A stretch of DNA of 64,000 nt from contig CAWDMP010000002.1 of the NCBI GenBank assembly GCA_963803495.1, positions 62,001-126,000 of the forward strand, in the 5' to 3' direction. Positions 55,545 to 63,910 of the stretch are shown one piece after another. Origin of the DNA: Persicitalea sp963803495 (GTDB lineage Bacteria; Bacteroidota; Bacteroidia; Cytophagales; Spirosomataceae). The notes beneath the pieces were generated by a model that made no database searches, was not told the DNA's origin, and saw nothing but the letters and a program-made list of their open reading frames with translations. Position numbers and translations under genes: made by a program. How positions within the stretch are numbered: position 1 is the first letter of the stretch; each line of letters begins with the position of its first letter.

Positions 55545-56819
55545 ATGCAAATCGTCAAACGCGTTGTTTTCGGGGCAGTAGCCTTTGCAGGCTTTGGTAC
55601 CCTGGGAGCATTCACAGGCTCTTTTTTATCATCCACTGACCCCCCTAACTCGCCCAAAGTGGCGGCGGAGATTACTCTCCCGGCTGGTTTTAGGGCGACG
55701 GTATTTGCCGAGGAACTGGGCGGCGCCCGACACATGGCGGTATCCAAAGGCGGTGATGTGTTCGTTCGGCAGTCAAAACCCAAGGAAGGAAAAGGTACCT
55801 ACCGGCTTAGGGATACCAACGGCGATGGGGTGATGGACGAAAAAATGGGTTTCGGCGACTTCAAAGGAACGGGGGTATTTATCAAAAATGGCTACCTCTA
55901 CACCTCGTCTAACAGTGGCATATACCGCTACAAAATGAATGAAAGCGAGGAAGTGATCAATCCCGATGCCCCCGAAACGATTGTGACCGGACTGGTCGAT
56001 ACCGGCCGCGACAACGCCAAGTCGATTGCCCTGGACGACAAAGGGAATATTTACGTGAACGTAGGATCACCCAACGATGCCTGCCGCGAAGCCGGTACCG
56101 GCAAAGGCATGATGCCCTGCACATTGCTGGACACCGTGGGGGGAATCTGGCGTTTTCGCGCCGATGTCCAGAATCAGACGCGCAAGGATGGCGTCCGCTA
56201 CGCCACAGGCCTGAAAAATTCCGTGGGAATCAACTGGAACAGCCAAACCAATAGCCTTTTTGTTCTGCAACACGGACGCGGGCAGTTCCATGATTTTTAT
56301 GGTGAGCTATTTACTCCCCAGCAAAGTGCGATGCTACCCGCCGAAACCATGTACGAAGTGCACGAAGGGGATGATGGTGGCTGGCCTTACGTATACTATG
56401 ACCCGATTCAGAAAAAGAAAATGCTGAACCCCGAGTATGGCGGCGATGGCAAGAAAACCGGCGGCAAAAAAGCGTTGAATCCGGTGGCGGCTTTTCCGGC
56501 CCACTTTGCGCCCAACGCCGTGGTTTTTTATACAGGGAGTATGTTCCCGGCCCGCTACAAATACGGCGCTTTCATCGCCTTTCACGGCCAGAATTCCGAA
56601 ATGAAGAAGGGGTACTTTGTGGGCTTTATTCCTTTCAAGAATGGCAAGCCGTCTGGTCCCTACGAAGTATTCGCGGATAATTTTGCGGGCGTCGACCTGG
56701 CCAACCCCGATGGTCCCGTGCAGCACCGCCCCTGTGGACTTGCCCAAGGGCCCGATGGTTCACTGTATGTATCGGATGATCTGAATGGTGCGATTTATCG
56801 GATTGCCTTTCAGAAGTAA
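55545..56819 (+). CDS. PQQ-dependent sugar dehydrogenase-like protein (sorbosone dehydrogenase family)
   Basis: 424-aa exported protein. An N-terminal hydrophobic segment (VVFGAVAFAGFGTLGAFTGSF) is followed by a six-bladed beta-propeller. Typical blocks are ITLPAGFRATVFAEELGGARHMAV, GDVFVRQSKP, YTSSNSGIYRYKM, NVGSPNDACREAGTG, YATGLKNSVGINWNSQTNSL, DDGGWPYVYYDP, GFIPFKNGKPSG and CGLAQGPDGSLYVSDDLNGAIYRI. Homologues oxidise sugars such as sorbosone using PQQ, but many Bacteroidota members lack proven activity. It stands alone, with a repeat copy on the downstream side. Confidence 0.88.
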   Translation: MQIVKRVVFGAVAFAGFGTLGAFTGSFLSSTDPPNSPKVAAEITLPAGFRATVFAEELGGARHMAVSKGGDVFVRQSKPKEGKGTYRLRDTNGDGVMDEKMGFGDFKGTGVFIKNGYLYTSSNSGIYRYKMNESEEVINPDAPETIVTGLVDTGRDNAKSIALDDKGNIYVNVGSPNDACREAGTGKGMMPCTLLDTVGGIWRFRADVQNQTRKDGVRYATGLKNSVGINWNSQTNSLFVLQHGRGQFHDFYGELFTPQQSAMLPAETMYEVHEGDDGGWPYVYYDPIQKKKMLNPEYGGDGKKTGGKKALNPVAAFPAHFAPNAVVFYTGSMFPARYKYGAFIAFHGQNSEMKKGYFVGFIPFKNGKPSGPYEVFADNFAGVDLANPDGPVQHRPCGLAQGPDGSLYVSDDLNGAIYRIAFQK

Positions 56820-56831
56820 TAAACTCCGCCA

Positions 56832-56922
56832 AGCCTAATTTGCAATCGGATCGGTCAGCTGCTGCAGTTTCTTCCCCTCGCGTTTGAACTGGAGCGCGTA
56901 GCCGCGATCACGTGCAAAAGTT
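56832..56922 (+). repeat. Interspersed repeat, copy e
   Basis: It starts AAGCCTAATTTGCAATCGGA, continues CAGCTGCTGCAGTTTCTTCC, then CGCGTTTGAACTGGAGCGCG and TAGCCGCGATCACGTGCAAA. It is closest to copies b and d and lies 12 bp after the sorbosone-dehydrogenase-like stop. Confidence 0.8.
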
Positions 56923-57067
56923 GATTTTTAAAACTACCCATTCTTATTCAGTAGGTCTATTTCTTGAATTCATTTTTGGCATAGTGTCAGCAAATATTGC
57001 ACCCAAAAGCATCGCGTTTACATTCATAAATGGTACATTGGGGTAGTTTCATCCCAAAATATCATTT

Positions 57068-58181
57068 ATGAAGTACCTCTTGCTCAGTGCATTCCTACTT
57101 CTTTCGTCAGGTACAGCCGCCCAGGAAATAAGGTTTATATCCAATTCCCGCCTGGTACTTGGGGTGCAGAAGGAAAAGTCGGCTTCGATCAGCATCGGGG
57201 ACATCGACGGTGATGGTGACCAGGACGCGGTGGTGGCGAACGGGCGGCATTGGCCCCAGCAGAATCAGATTTTCTACAACGATGGGCGCGGAATATTCAC
57301 GGTATCGAGGCCACTGGACGACCTGAGCGAGACCAGCTACGCCACCGAACTAGCCGACTTCGACGGGGACGGCGACCTGGACATACGTAGGAAACGACAT
57401 GGCGCCCAATGCCTTGTATCTGAACGACGGTAAGGGTGATTTCCGGCGGGCAGGTACTTTCGGCTATCCCTACGCCCCGACCCGCAACCTGAAAACGGCC
57501 GACATCGACGCGGATGGCGATATCGACATCTTGATTACCAACCGGGGGAAAGAAAATGAGATATGCCTCAACGACGGACATGGTAAGTTCTCCGAGGTGG
57601 TAAAGTTTGGGGCCAGCGACGATTCCACGATCGACGTCGAAGTGGCCGATATGAACGGCGACCGGTACCCGGACCTGGTACTCGCCAACCGGGACGGGCA
57701 GCAAAACTACATCTATCTGAACGACGGTCATCTGGCCTTCACCAAGCGTATTTCGTTCGGCACGGGTCAGGATGAAACGCGTTCGGTAGCGGTAGCCGAC
57801 GTGGATAATGATGGATTCCCGGACATCGTCACGGCCAACATCGGGCAGCCGAATGTCGTATACTTTGGCGATGGCAAATCGGATTACTCGCGCCAAAGTA
57901 CCTTCGACCCGTCGGCGGCTGAATCCTACGCCCTCGCTGTGGGAGATCTGGACGGCAACGGAACCATTGACATAGCAATTGCCAACTCGGAAGAACCTAA
58001 CCAAGTATTCTTGAATAAGGGGTCAGGAAATGCCTGGGAAAAAATCGACCTTGGGAATGAGCCATTTGACACCTACGATATCATCATTTCGGATCTAAAT
58101 AACGATAACCGACTTGATGTGATCGAAAGCAACTCGGACGAGGTGAATAGGTATTATTTTAACGCCCCGAAGAAACGTTGA
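57068..58181 (+). CDS. Secreted VCBS/FG-GAP repeat protein (one frameshift)
   Basis: About 370 aa when repaired; signal peptide MKYLLLSAFLLLSSGTAAQ. It consists of about seven FG-GAP/VCBS units of ~50 residues, each with a calcium-binding-like DxDxDG loop: GDIDGDGDQDAVVANG, ADFDGDGDLDI, ADIDADGDIDILITN, ADMNGDRYPDLVLAN, ADVDNDGFPDIVTAN, GDLDGNGTIDIAIAN and SDLNNDNRLDVIESN. This predicts an integrin-like beta-propeller outside the cell. A frame change near 57385 joins DGDLDI to VGNDMAPNALYLND. Function unknown. Confidence 0.88.
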
Positions 58182-58203
58182 CGGCTATCTCAGCGAAGAA
58201 ACC

Positions 58204-58440
58204 ATGAGACTCGTGGGTACGCATACAATGGGTATTTTATCAAGTTTGTTGGGCAATTACATTGGAAATTTCTATTCAACTTCATCCAATCAAAGACTTT
58301 TGTCAGCCACCGGAGATTATTACGAAGTAAAGGGAGTCACGCCTGATATTGAACTAGAAGTGTTTCCAGAAGACAATGTATTTGGAGGCCACAAAGAAGC
58401 TGTGAGAAAGATAATCCAGCTTACAGATAAACATAAATAA
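58204..58440 (+). pseudogene. C-terminal remnant of an S41 (tail-specific) protease
   Basis: 78-codon fragment. GTHTMG near the start and GDYYEVKGVTPDIELEVFPED followed by AVRKIIQLT match the end of S41 peptidases, where the substrate-binding Gly-Val-x-Pro-Asp motif follows the catalytic region. The catalytic Ser/Lys and the PDZ domain are absent. It directly follows the VCBS gene (22 bp) and directly precedes DUF1349. I read it as the leftover of a deleted gene; the small ORF may or may not be translated. Confidence 0.55.
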
Positions 58441-58445
58441 CCGCC

Positions 58446-59021
58446 ATGCAATGGTTCAACCAACCTAAAAAGTGGAGTTTTGAAGATAATACGCTCACGC
58501 TTTTCGTCACCCCGAAAACCGATTATTGGCGACTCACGCACTACGGGTTCGTCGTGGACGACGGACCTTTCTTTTACGAAAATGTGGGTGGGGAGTTTGA
58601 GGTGAACGTGAAGATCACAGGCGATTATCAGGCCCGGTACGACCAAATGGGTCTGATGTTGAGGATAGACGAAAAGACCTGGATAAAGACGGGAGTAGAG
58701 TTCGTCGATAATAAGCGCAACCTCAGCGCGGTCGTTACGCATGAGCGAAGCGATTGGAGTATGTTCGAAGTACCGGGCAACGCCAGGTCGCTCTGGATGA
58801 AAACCGTTCGGAAGCTGGACAGCGTCGAAATTTTTTATTCATTCGACGGCGAAACTTACACTATGTTGCGGTTGGCCTATTTCCCGGCCCATAAGCCGGT
58901 GATGGTAGGGATGGTGGCGGCGTCACCAGATGGCGGAGGCTTCAAGGCCGTGTTTGAAGATTTCGAAATCAACCATATCCCCGATACTGGAAGAACGAAC
59001 TGGCTAAAAAACAATGGATAA
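58446..59021 (+). CDS. DUF1349 domain protein (concanavalin-like fold)
   Basis: 191 aa, cytosolic by sequence (no signal peptide). It matches the DUF1349 pattern: MQWFNQPKKWSFEDNTLTLFV, TKTDYWRLTHYG-like start, FEVNVKITGDYQARYDQMGLM, RIDEKTWIKTGVEFVDNKRNLSAVVT and GLMAASP-like MVGMVAASPDGGGFKAVFEDF. The family adopts a concanavalin-like jelly roll and may bind carbohydrate; function is unproven. Its stop overlaps the start of the following acetyltransferase by 8 bp, implying coupling. Confidence 0.88.
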   Translation: MQWFNQPKKWSFEDNTLTLFVTPKTDYWRLTHYGFVVDDGPFFYENVGGEFEVNVKITGDYQARYDQMGLMLRIDEKTWIKTGVEFVDNKRNLSAVVTHERSDWSMFEVPGNARSLWMKTVRKLDSVEIFYSFDGETYTMLRLAYFPAHKPVMVGMVAASPDGGGFKAVFEDFEINHIPDTGRTNWLKNNG

Positions 59022-59615
59022 AGAAAAAGAAAAGATGCTGGCGGGGAAACCGTACAAGGCCTTCGGTGAAGTACTATTCGTCGAAAGGCGAAGGGACAAA
59101 GAATTGGTTTTCGACTTCAACAATTTACGACCTTCGAAGACGGAAAGGCGGGGTGCGATCATCGAGGACCTGTTGGGCAAGGTAGGGAAGAACTTCTTTT
59201 TCGAGCCACCTTTCCGCTGCGACTACGGCTATAACATCGAGATCGGGGACAATTTCTACACTGACTATAATCTCATCGTTCTGGATTGCGCCAAGGTAGT
59301 GTTCGGCGACAATGTCCTGATCGCGCCCAACGTCAGCCTCTATACGGCGGGGCATCCGATTCACCACGAGCCTAGAAATGAAGGCTACGAGTACGCTTTT
59401 CCCATCGCAATCGGCAACAACGTCTGGATTGGGGGCAACGTGATCGTCAACCCCGGGGTATAACGATCGGCGATAATGCCATCATCGGGGCCGGTAGCGT
59501 CGTCACGAAAGCTATTTCGGCCGATGTCGTGGCGGTTGGGAACCCCTACCGGGTCATCAAGCAAATTACCGACTCGGACAAAGCCTATTATTTTAAAGAC
59601 TTGAAGCTGGTTTAA
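59014..59615 (+). CDS. Sugar O-acetyltransferase, maltose-acetyltransferase type (one frameshift)
   Basis: About 200 aa when repaired. The N-terminal MDKEKEKMLAGKPYKAFGEVL is the Mac domain. Left-handed beta-helix hexapeptides follow: YGYNIEIGDNFYTDYNLIVL, IGNNVWIGGNVIVNPGV and, after a one-base shift at ~59460, TIGDNAIIGAGSVVTK and VAVGNPYRVIKQI. The catalytic histidine is in LYTAGHPIHHEPRN. It acetylates sugar hydroxyls using acetyl-CoA. It overlaps the DUF1349 gene, so the two may act on related sugars. Confidence 0.88.
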
Positions 59616-59706
59616 TAAGGAACTATATTGAGTTTTCAAACGAATACGTACTACCACAAAGCCCAAAGCGGGGCAAAGAACGTACGTTTCTAAACACCCC
59701 AACCCC

Positions 59707-60333
59707 ATGACCCACAAAATTGCAATCATCGGCTCCGGCAACATCGGTGGCCCGCTCGGCCGTCACTTCGCTAAGGCCGGGCATTCTGTTATGTTTAGTT
59801 CGCGGCATCCTGAGCAACTGGAAGGCATGGCGAAAGCAGCGGGTAATGGCGCTCGGGCCGGTACCGTGGAAGCGGCGGCGGCGTTTGGCGAAGTACTGCT
59901 GCTGGCGTATCCTTTCGGCAAAACACCCGAGGTTGCCGCCCAAATGGGTGACCTGGCCGGGAAGGTACTCATCGACGCCAACAACTACTACCCCGGTCGG
60001 GATGGACAAGTACCGGGGCAGCAGATGCAGGAAAGGGAACTGCTGGAAAGTGAATGGACGGCGAGCTACTTCCCGGGCACCCACGTGGTGAAAGCCTTCA
60101 ATACCATAGCGGCCAAGGCGTTGGAATCGCGGGCGTTCGACCAGGCGGATCCGCTGGCGATCCCGTTCTCCGCCAGCAGCGAGCACGGGCAATCGGTCTT
60201 CGAATCGCTTTTGCAGGACATTGGTTTTGCGGGGGTGTACCTGGGCGATTTATCCAAAAGCAAAATCACCCAGCCGCACGAGCAGCTCTATACGCTTCAA
60301 CTTTCGGAAGCAGCGCTCCGCAGGCTTATTTAG
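59707..60333 (+). CDS. NADPH-dependent F420 reductase-like oxidoreductase
   Basis: 208-aa Rossmann-fold protein. The dinucleotide motif IIGSGNIGGPLGRHFAKAGH is at the N-terminus, with the phosphate-binding FSSRHPEQL pointing to NADPH. VLIDANNYYPGRDGQ and VVKAFNTIAAKALES complete the pattern of the NADP-oxidoreductase coenzyme F420-dependent family. Bacteroidota generally lack F420, so the true substrate is unknown. A hairpin terminator lies ~100 bp downstream. Confidence 0.88.
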   Translation: MTHKIAIIGSGNIGGPLGRHFAKAGHSVMFSSRHPEQLEGMAKAAGNGARAGTVEAAAAFGEVLLLAYPFGKTPEVAAQMGDLAGKVLIDANNYYPGRDGQVPGQQMQERELLESEWTASYFPGTHVVKAFNTIAAKALESRAFDQADPLAIPFSASSEHGQSVFESLLQDIGFAGVYLGDLSKSKITQPHEQLYTLQLSEAALRRLI

Positions 60334-60433
60334 TGCTTCAACTACCGTTCTCATGACAGGCCACCTACTTTGATAGTGTGGTTTGTCCGGGTTGGGTGCC
60401 TATCCATACGATACAGTTTCCGATGGTTAATTG

Positions 60434-60463
60434 AAGGGTACATCTACTGATGTACCCTTTTTT
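60434..60463 (+). terminator. Rho-independent terminator downstream of the F420 reductase-like gene
   Basis: AAGGGTACAT and ATGTACCCTT-type arms (60434-60458) around CTACTG form a stem followed by a T run. It ends the transcript of the oxidoreductase. Confidence 0.75.
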
Positions 60464-60765
60464 ATCGTTCACCTGCATTATGTGGTACCACGACCTAATT
60501 TTGTGTAGTTTTTCCCACAAATGAGAAAAATTCTTCGTTGAATTTTTCTTAACAATTATTTAACAAAGTGATTTTACCACTTATAATCAACCACTTAGAA
60601 CTTATTTGAATCCCTGAGCACGCTTCTTTTTGTATCATCAACATCGAAATTGAGTTTGAGCTTTCTGATGACAAACACACACAATATTTTGATTTTGATG
60701 TGGCGAAAGCTAAGATTCGGTTACCAGAAAATCAACGACAATGAGGAGCAAATCACCAAACGACA
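60464..60765. repeat. AT-rich leader of the DUF2382 genes with a 25-bp tandem duplication
   Basis: No gene is visible from 60464 to 60734. At 60735-60759 and 60760-60784 the 25-mer ACGACAATGAGGAGCAAATC+ACCAA is repeated exactly in tandem. Each copy contains an ATG (60741 and 60766). The upstream ATG opens a 15-codon reading frame that ends inside the DUF2382 gene, while the downstream ATG is the gene start. Confidence 0.8.
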
Positions 60766-61206
60766 ATGAGGAGCAAATCACCAACTGATAACGAGAATTT
60801 GAAAACCACCGCGCCTGTCGACGGTAAGGAGGTAGTCATTCCGGTGATTGAAGAGCGGGCCACTGTCGAAGTGATCGATGTCACGAAAGCGCGGGTGTTG
60901 ATCAACAAGACCGTGGAAGAACACAGTGAGTTGGTCAATGTACCGTTGCGACAGGAGGAAATCTCGGTCGAGCGGAAGCCCATCGAAACCTACGTCGACG
61001 AGGTGCCGGCTACCCGGCAGGAAGGTGATACCACCATCTATTCGGTAGTAAAAGAAGTACTCGTGGTTGAGAAACGCATCATGTTGATGGAAGAAATTCA
61101 CGTGACGAGACGTGATTCGATCGACATTCATGAAGAGCGGGTACCCTTACGGCAGGAACGTGTCATGATCACGCGAGAGCCACTTAAAGATGGACATGAG
61201 GGTTAA
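60766..61206 (+). CDS. YsnF/AvaK domain stress protein (DUF2382), short form
   Basis: 146 aa consisting almost only of a DUF2382 domain: VIPVIEERATVEVIDVTKAR, LINKTVEEHSELVNVPLRQEE, ISVERKPIETYVDEVPATRQE and IHEERVPLRQERVMITREPL. The family is rich in charged beta-strand repeats and is linked to general or oxidative stress. The start is the second ATG of a 25-bp tandem duplication. It is followed 56 bp later by a longer relative, so the two probably form a stress operon. Confidence 0.85.
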   Translation: MRSKSPTDNENLKTTAPVDGKEVVIPVIEERATVEVIDVTKARVLINKTVEEHSELVNVPLRQEEISVERKPIETYVDEVPATRQEGDTTIYSVVKEVLVVEKRIMLMEEIHVTRRDSIDIHEERVPLRQERVMITREPLKDGHEG

Positions 61207-61262
61207 GCACCCGATTTGTTATATAGATCAATTTTTAACTTTAAACCTTAAATCCAATCATT

Positions 61263-62078
61263 ATGAGCATGACCGTAGTAGGCGTATTCAACGACGCCAA
61301 TGAAGCAAAAGCAGCAGTAGATAAATTAGTAAGTGCCGGATACGTACGTGGAAGCGTGGATGTATCGCCTTATACTGGCGAAGGTTATACCGCCGACAAG
61401 TACACCGAAGAAGACCATGACACCGGCATAGGTGAGTTTTTCCGTAATTTGTTCGGAGATGATGAGGACGATGCGCATCGTTACTCGGCCATGAGCAGCC
61501 GCCGCTCGATCGTGACGGTACACGCCAATTCAGAGGCACAAGCGGAGAAAGCAGCTGACATCATGGATAACAGCGGCGCGATTAATGTCCGCGACACAGC
61601 CGATGAATACGGATACAGCAACAGGGCTGTTGGCACGGCAGTGGATACGGACCTGGATACCAACATAGACACTGACGTCGATCAGAAAGTCAAAATCATC
61701 GAGGAAAACCTCGAGGTAGGCAAGCGTACCGTAGAAACGGGCGGCATACGTATGAAGAGCCGGATCGTATCACGCCCCGTCGAGGAAAGCATTCGCTTGC
61801 GGGAAGAGCGCGTCACGGTAAATCGCACACCGGTCAACCGTCCCGCCACGGATGCTGATCTCGATGCATTCAAAGAAGGTGAAGTCGTGATGACCGAGCA
61901 TGCTGAGAAAGCCGTCGTATCCAAGAATGCCCAGGTTGTGGAAGAAGTATCGCTGGGTAAGACCGTTGAGGAGCATGAGGAGAAAATCACGGATACCGTC
62001 CGCAAAACGGAGGTAGATGTGGAGAAAATCGCTGGTACGGAAACCCGCACTACCAATACGCCTCCCAAGAAGTACTAA
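61263..62078 (+). CDS. YsnF/AvaK-like stress protein with N-terminal GsiB/17M-like domain and DUF2382
   Basis: 271 aa. The N-terminal ~95 residues (MTVVGVFNDANEAKAAVDKL to RRSIVTVHANSEAQAEKAADIMDNSGA) resemble the general-stress-protein-17M fold. An acidic linker with tandem DTDLDTNIDTDVDQ (~125-138) leads to DUF2382 (VKIIEENLEVGKRTVETGGI, RLREERVTVNRTPVNRP, VVEEVSLGKTVEEHEEKI). The C-terminus is polar. It shares its DUF2382 repeats with the gene just upstream. A GC-rich terminator follows. Confidence 0.87.
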   Translation: MSMTVVGVFNDANEAKAAVDKLVSAGYVRGSVDVSPYTGEGYTADKYTEEDHDTGIGEFFRNLFGDDEDDAHRYSAMSSRRSIVTVHANSEAQAEKAADIMDNSGAINVRDTADEYGYSNRAVGTAVDTDLDTNIDTDVDQKVKIIEENLEVGKRTVETGGIRMKSRIVSRPVEESIRLREERVTVNRTPVNRPATDADLDAFKEGEVVMTEHAEKAVVSKNAQVVEEVSLGKTVEEHEEKITDTVRKTEVDVEKIAGTETRTTNTPPKKY

Positions 62079-62100
62079 GTTTTAGATTTCCAGAGGAAGC

Positions 62101-62136
62101 GAAAGCGCCGGAACACTAACTGTTTCGGCGCTTTTT
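62101..62136 (+). terminator. Terminator between the stress genes and the sulfatase
   Basis: AAAGCGCCGGAA (62102-62113) and TTTCGGCGCTTT (62123-62134) pair with one mismatch around a 9-nt loop and are followed by T residues. It lies in the gap where the DUF2382 gene converges with the sulfatase. Confidence 0.8.
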
Positions 62137-62158
62137 GTTGATGGTGAGGCCCGGGTCG

Positions 62159-63910
62159 CTACTTCGGCATCTGGAAGGGTTGCGGAGCAGAGTAATCTGA
62201 CACCCGGTTGTCCTGATCCCAAATCCTGACTTTCCAGAAGTAGGGTACCTTGGGCCGCAATGCCGGTTTGGCACTCGACCCCGCTTTTACGGGCGTATCG
62301 GCAAACTCCCCTTTAACTTCCCCGGCAGCTTTATTCTTCACCTCCCCGCTATCCCACACGTCGCCGATATTCTGTTCACTCTTTTCCTTCGAAGAGGAAA
62401 CCAGTACTTGGTAAGCCGACGCCTGGCCCGCATACTTCGGTACTTGCCACCCAAATGGTGAGGTCTCGGCGGAAGCATCCGTCCAACTGGCGTTCAACTG
62501 CAGCATTTCAGGGGCTGTTCCGTTGCCATCGCTGAAGCGCCTGCCCAGTTCATCGTTTTTCTTACGGAAGGCCAGCAGTTGTTTCTTGTACTTCGGATCG
62601 GTTGCCAGGTTGGTGATTTCCTGAGGATCATTTTTCAGTGAATAAAGCTCCTCGATGGATTTGTCGTTTACATAGCGCATGTACTTCCAATCCTTCGTCC
62701 GTACGCCTTCGCTGGGTGGAATGTTCGCAAACTCCCACAGGTGCTCGATCAGAATCGTATCGCGCTGAATACTTTTAGTAGTACCGCGCACGAGTGGATA
62801 CAGGCTTTTTCCCTGCCATTCGACCGGGGCTCGTACACCCGCTACATCGAGAATTGTCGCCGGAACGTCCACATTTAGGGCTTGATCGTCCAGATCCTGG
62901 TGCTTGTCGAGCCGCGGATCGTACACGATCAGCGGTACCCGGATCGAATTGTCGTACATGAGCCACTTACCCGCCAGCTGTCGCTCGCCCAGGAAATAGC
63001 CGTTGTCGCCCATCAGGATGATGACGGTGTTTCTGTCTTGCCCCGTTTTTTCAAGCTTCGCTCTGATCTTGGCGATTTCGAGGTCAATGCCCGAAATCAT
63101 CCGGTAGTAGCCCTTCACGCTGTGTTGGTATTTCTCCGGCGTGTCATAGCGCCAGGTCCAACGCAAGCGATTGAAGCCGTCGCGCACGATTTTTGGAAGA
63201 ATGTTGAAGTACTTATCGTCGCTGATATCTGCCCTGGGAATGGTGGTGTCGGTCAGTAGCTTGTCCGTTTCCTTTTGCCAGAAGTATTGCTCCTCGGCCG
63301 AGTCCTGCGCGTGGGGGGCGCTGAAACTCAGAGACAAACAGAAAGGCTTGTCGGTAGGGGCCGCTTCAAGGAAATCGAGGGCCTGCTGACCGGTGTAACG
63401 CGTGAGGTGCACGGTGTCGGCACCGATTTTCTTGTAGTAGTACCCGCGACGGTCCGGGTAAGGTCCCCGGTCGTAGCTTTCGTATTCGTCGAATAGTTGA
63501 TCCAGTCCATTGTATTTTACGCCGAACTTCCCGAAAAACCCGGTATAATAACCCGCCTCGCGAAGTACTTTGGGGTAGGCTGTATCCATGTACTCATCTC
63601 TGATGTTATTGGTCGTGAAGCTATAACGGTGACTTCGCTCATACATGCCACTCAGCAGCGTCGCCCGACTTGCCGCACAAATGGGAGTACTGACGGCGGC
63701 GTTTTTGAAATAGGTACCCTGCCGCGCCAATTTATCCATTTCGGGGGTATGGATCAGTTTGTTGCCCGCGTAGCCCAGGGCATCCCAGCGCTGGTCGTCG
63801 GTCAGGATAAAAATAATATTGGGCTTTCCTGTAGTAGTTTGGGCCTGAGAAGCGCTGGGGAAAAATAATAAAGCAAGGCAAAACGAAGAGACAAGACAGG
63901 TGTGGCGCAT
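62159..63910 (-). CDS. Secreted sulfatase with C-terminal fibronectin-III-like domain
   Basis: 583 aa from the ATG at 63910 (MRHTCLVSSFCLALLFFPSASQAQ, a signal peptide). The frame is open to the window edge, but the upstream part looks like leader sequence. The type I sulfatase core has KPNIIFILTDDQRWDALGYAG (metal-binding Asp pair) and the formylglycine site PICAASRATLLSGMYERS, a C-x-A-x-R form. GFFGKFGVKYNG follows. ILMGDNGYFLGE carries the later metal ligands. The last ~100 residues (YQVLVSSSKEKSE, DVWDSGEV, PYFWKVRIWDQDNRVSDYS) look like a fibronectin-III-type domain. Substrate is unknown; sulfated glycans are likely. Confidence 0.9.
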   Translation of the reverse strand: MRHTCLVSSFCLALLFFPSASQAQTTTGKPNIIFILTDDQRWDALGYAGNKLIHTPEMDKLARQGTYFKNAAVSTPICAASRATLLSGMYERSHRYSFTTNNIRDEYMDTAYPKVLREAGYYTGFFGKFGVKYNGLDQLFDEYESYDRGPYPDRRGYYYKKIGADTVHLTRYTGQQALDFLEAAPTDKPFCLSLSFSAPHAQDSAEEQYFWQKETDKLLTDTTIPRADISDDKYFNILPKIVRDGFNRLRWTWRYDTPEKYQHSVKGYYRMISGIDLEIAKIRAKLEKTGQDRNTVIILMGDNGYFLGERQLAGKWLMYDNSIRVPLIVYDPRLDKHQDLDDQALNVDVPATILDVAGVRAPVEWQGKSLYPLVRGTTKSIQRDTILIEHLWEFANIPPSEGVRTKDWKYMRYVNDKSIEELYSLKNDPQEITNLATDPKYKKQLLAFRKKNDELGRRFSDGNGTAPEMLQLNASWTDASAETSPFGWQVPKYAGQASAYQVLVSSSKEKSEQNIGDVWDSGEVKNKAAGEVKGEFADTPVKAGSSAKPALRPKVPYFWKVRIWDQDNRVSDYSAPQPFQMPK

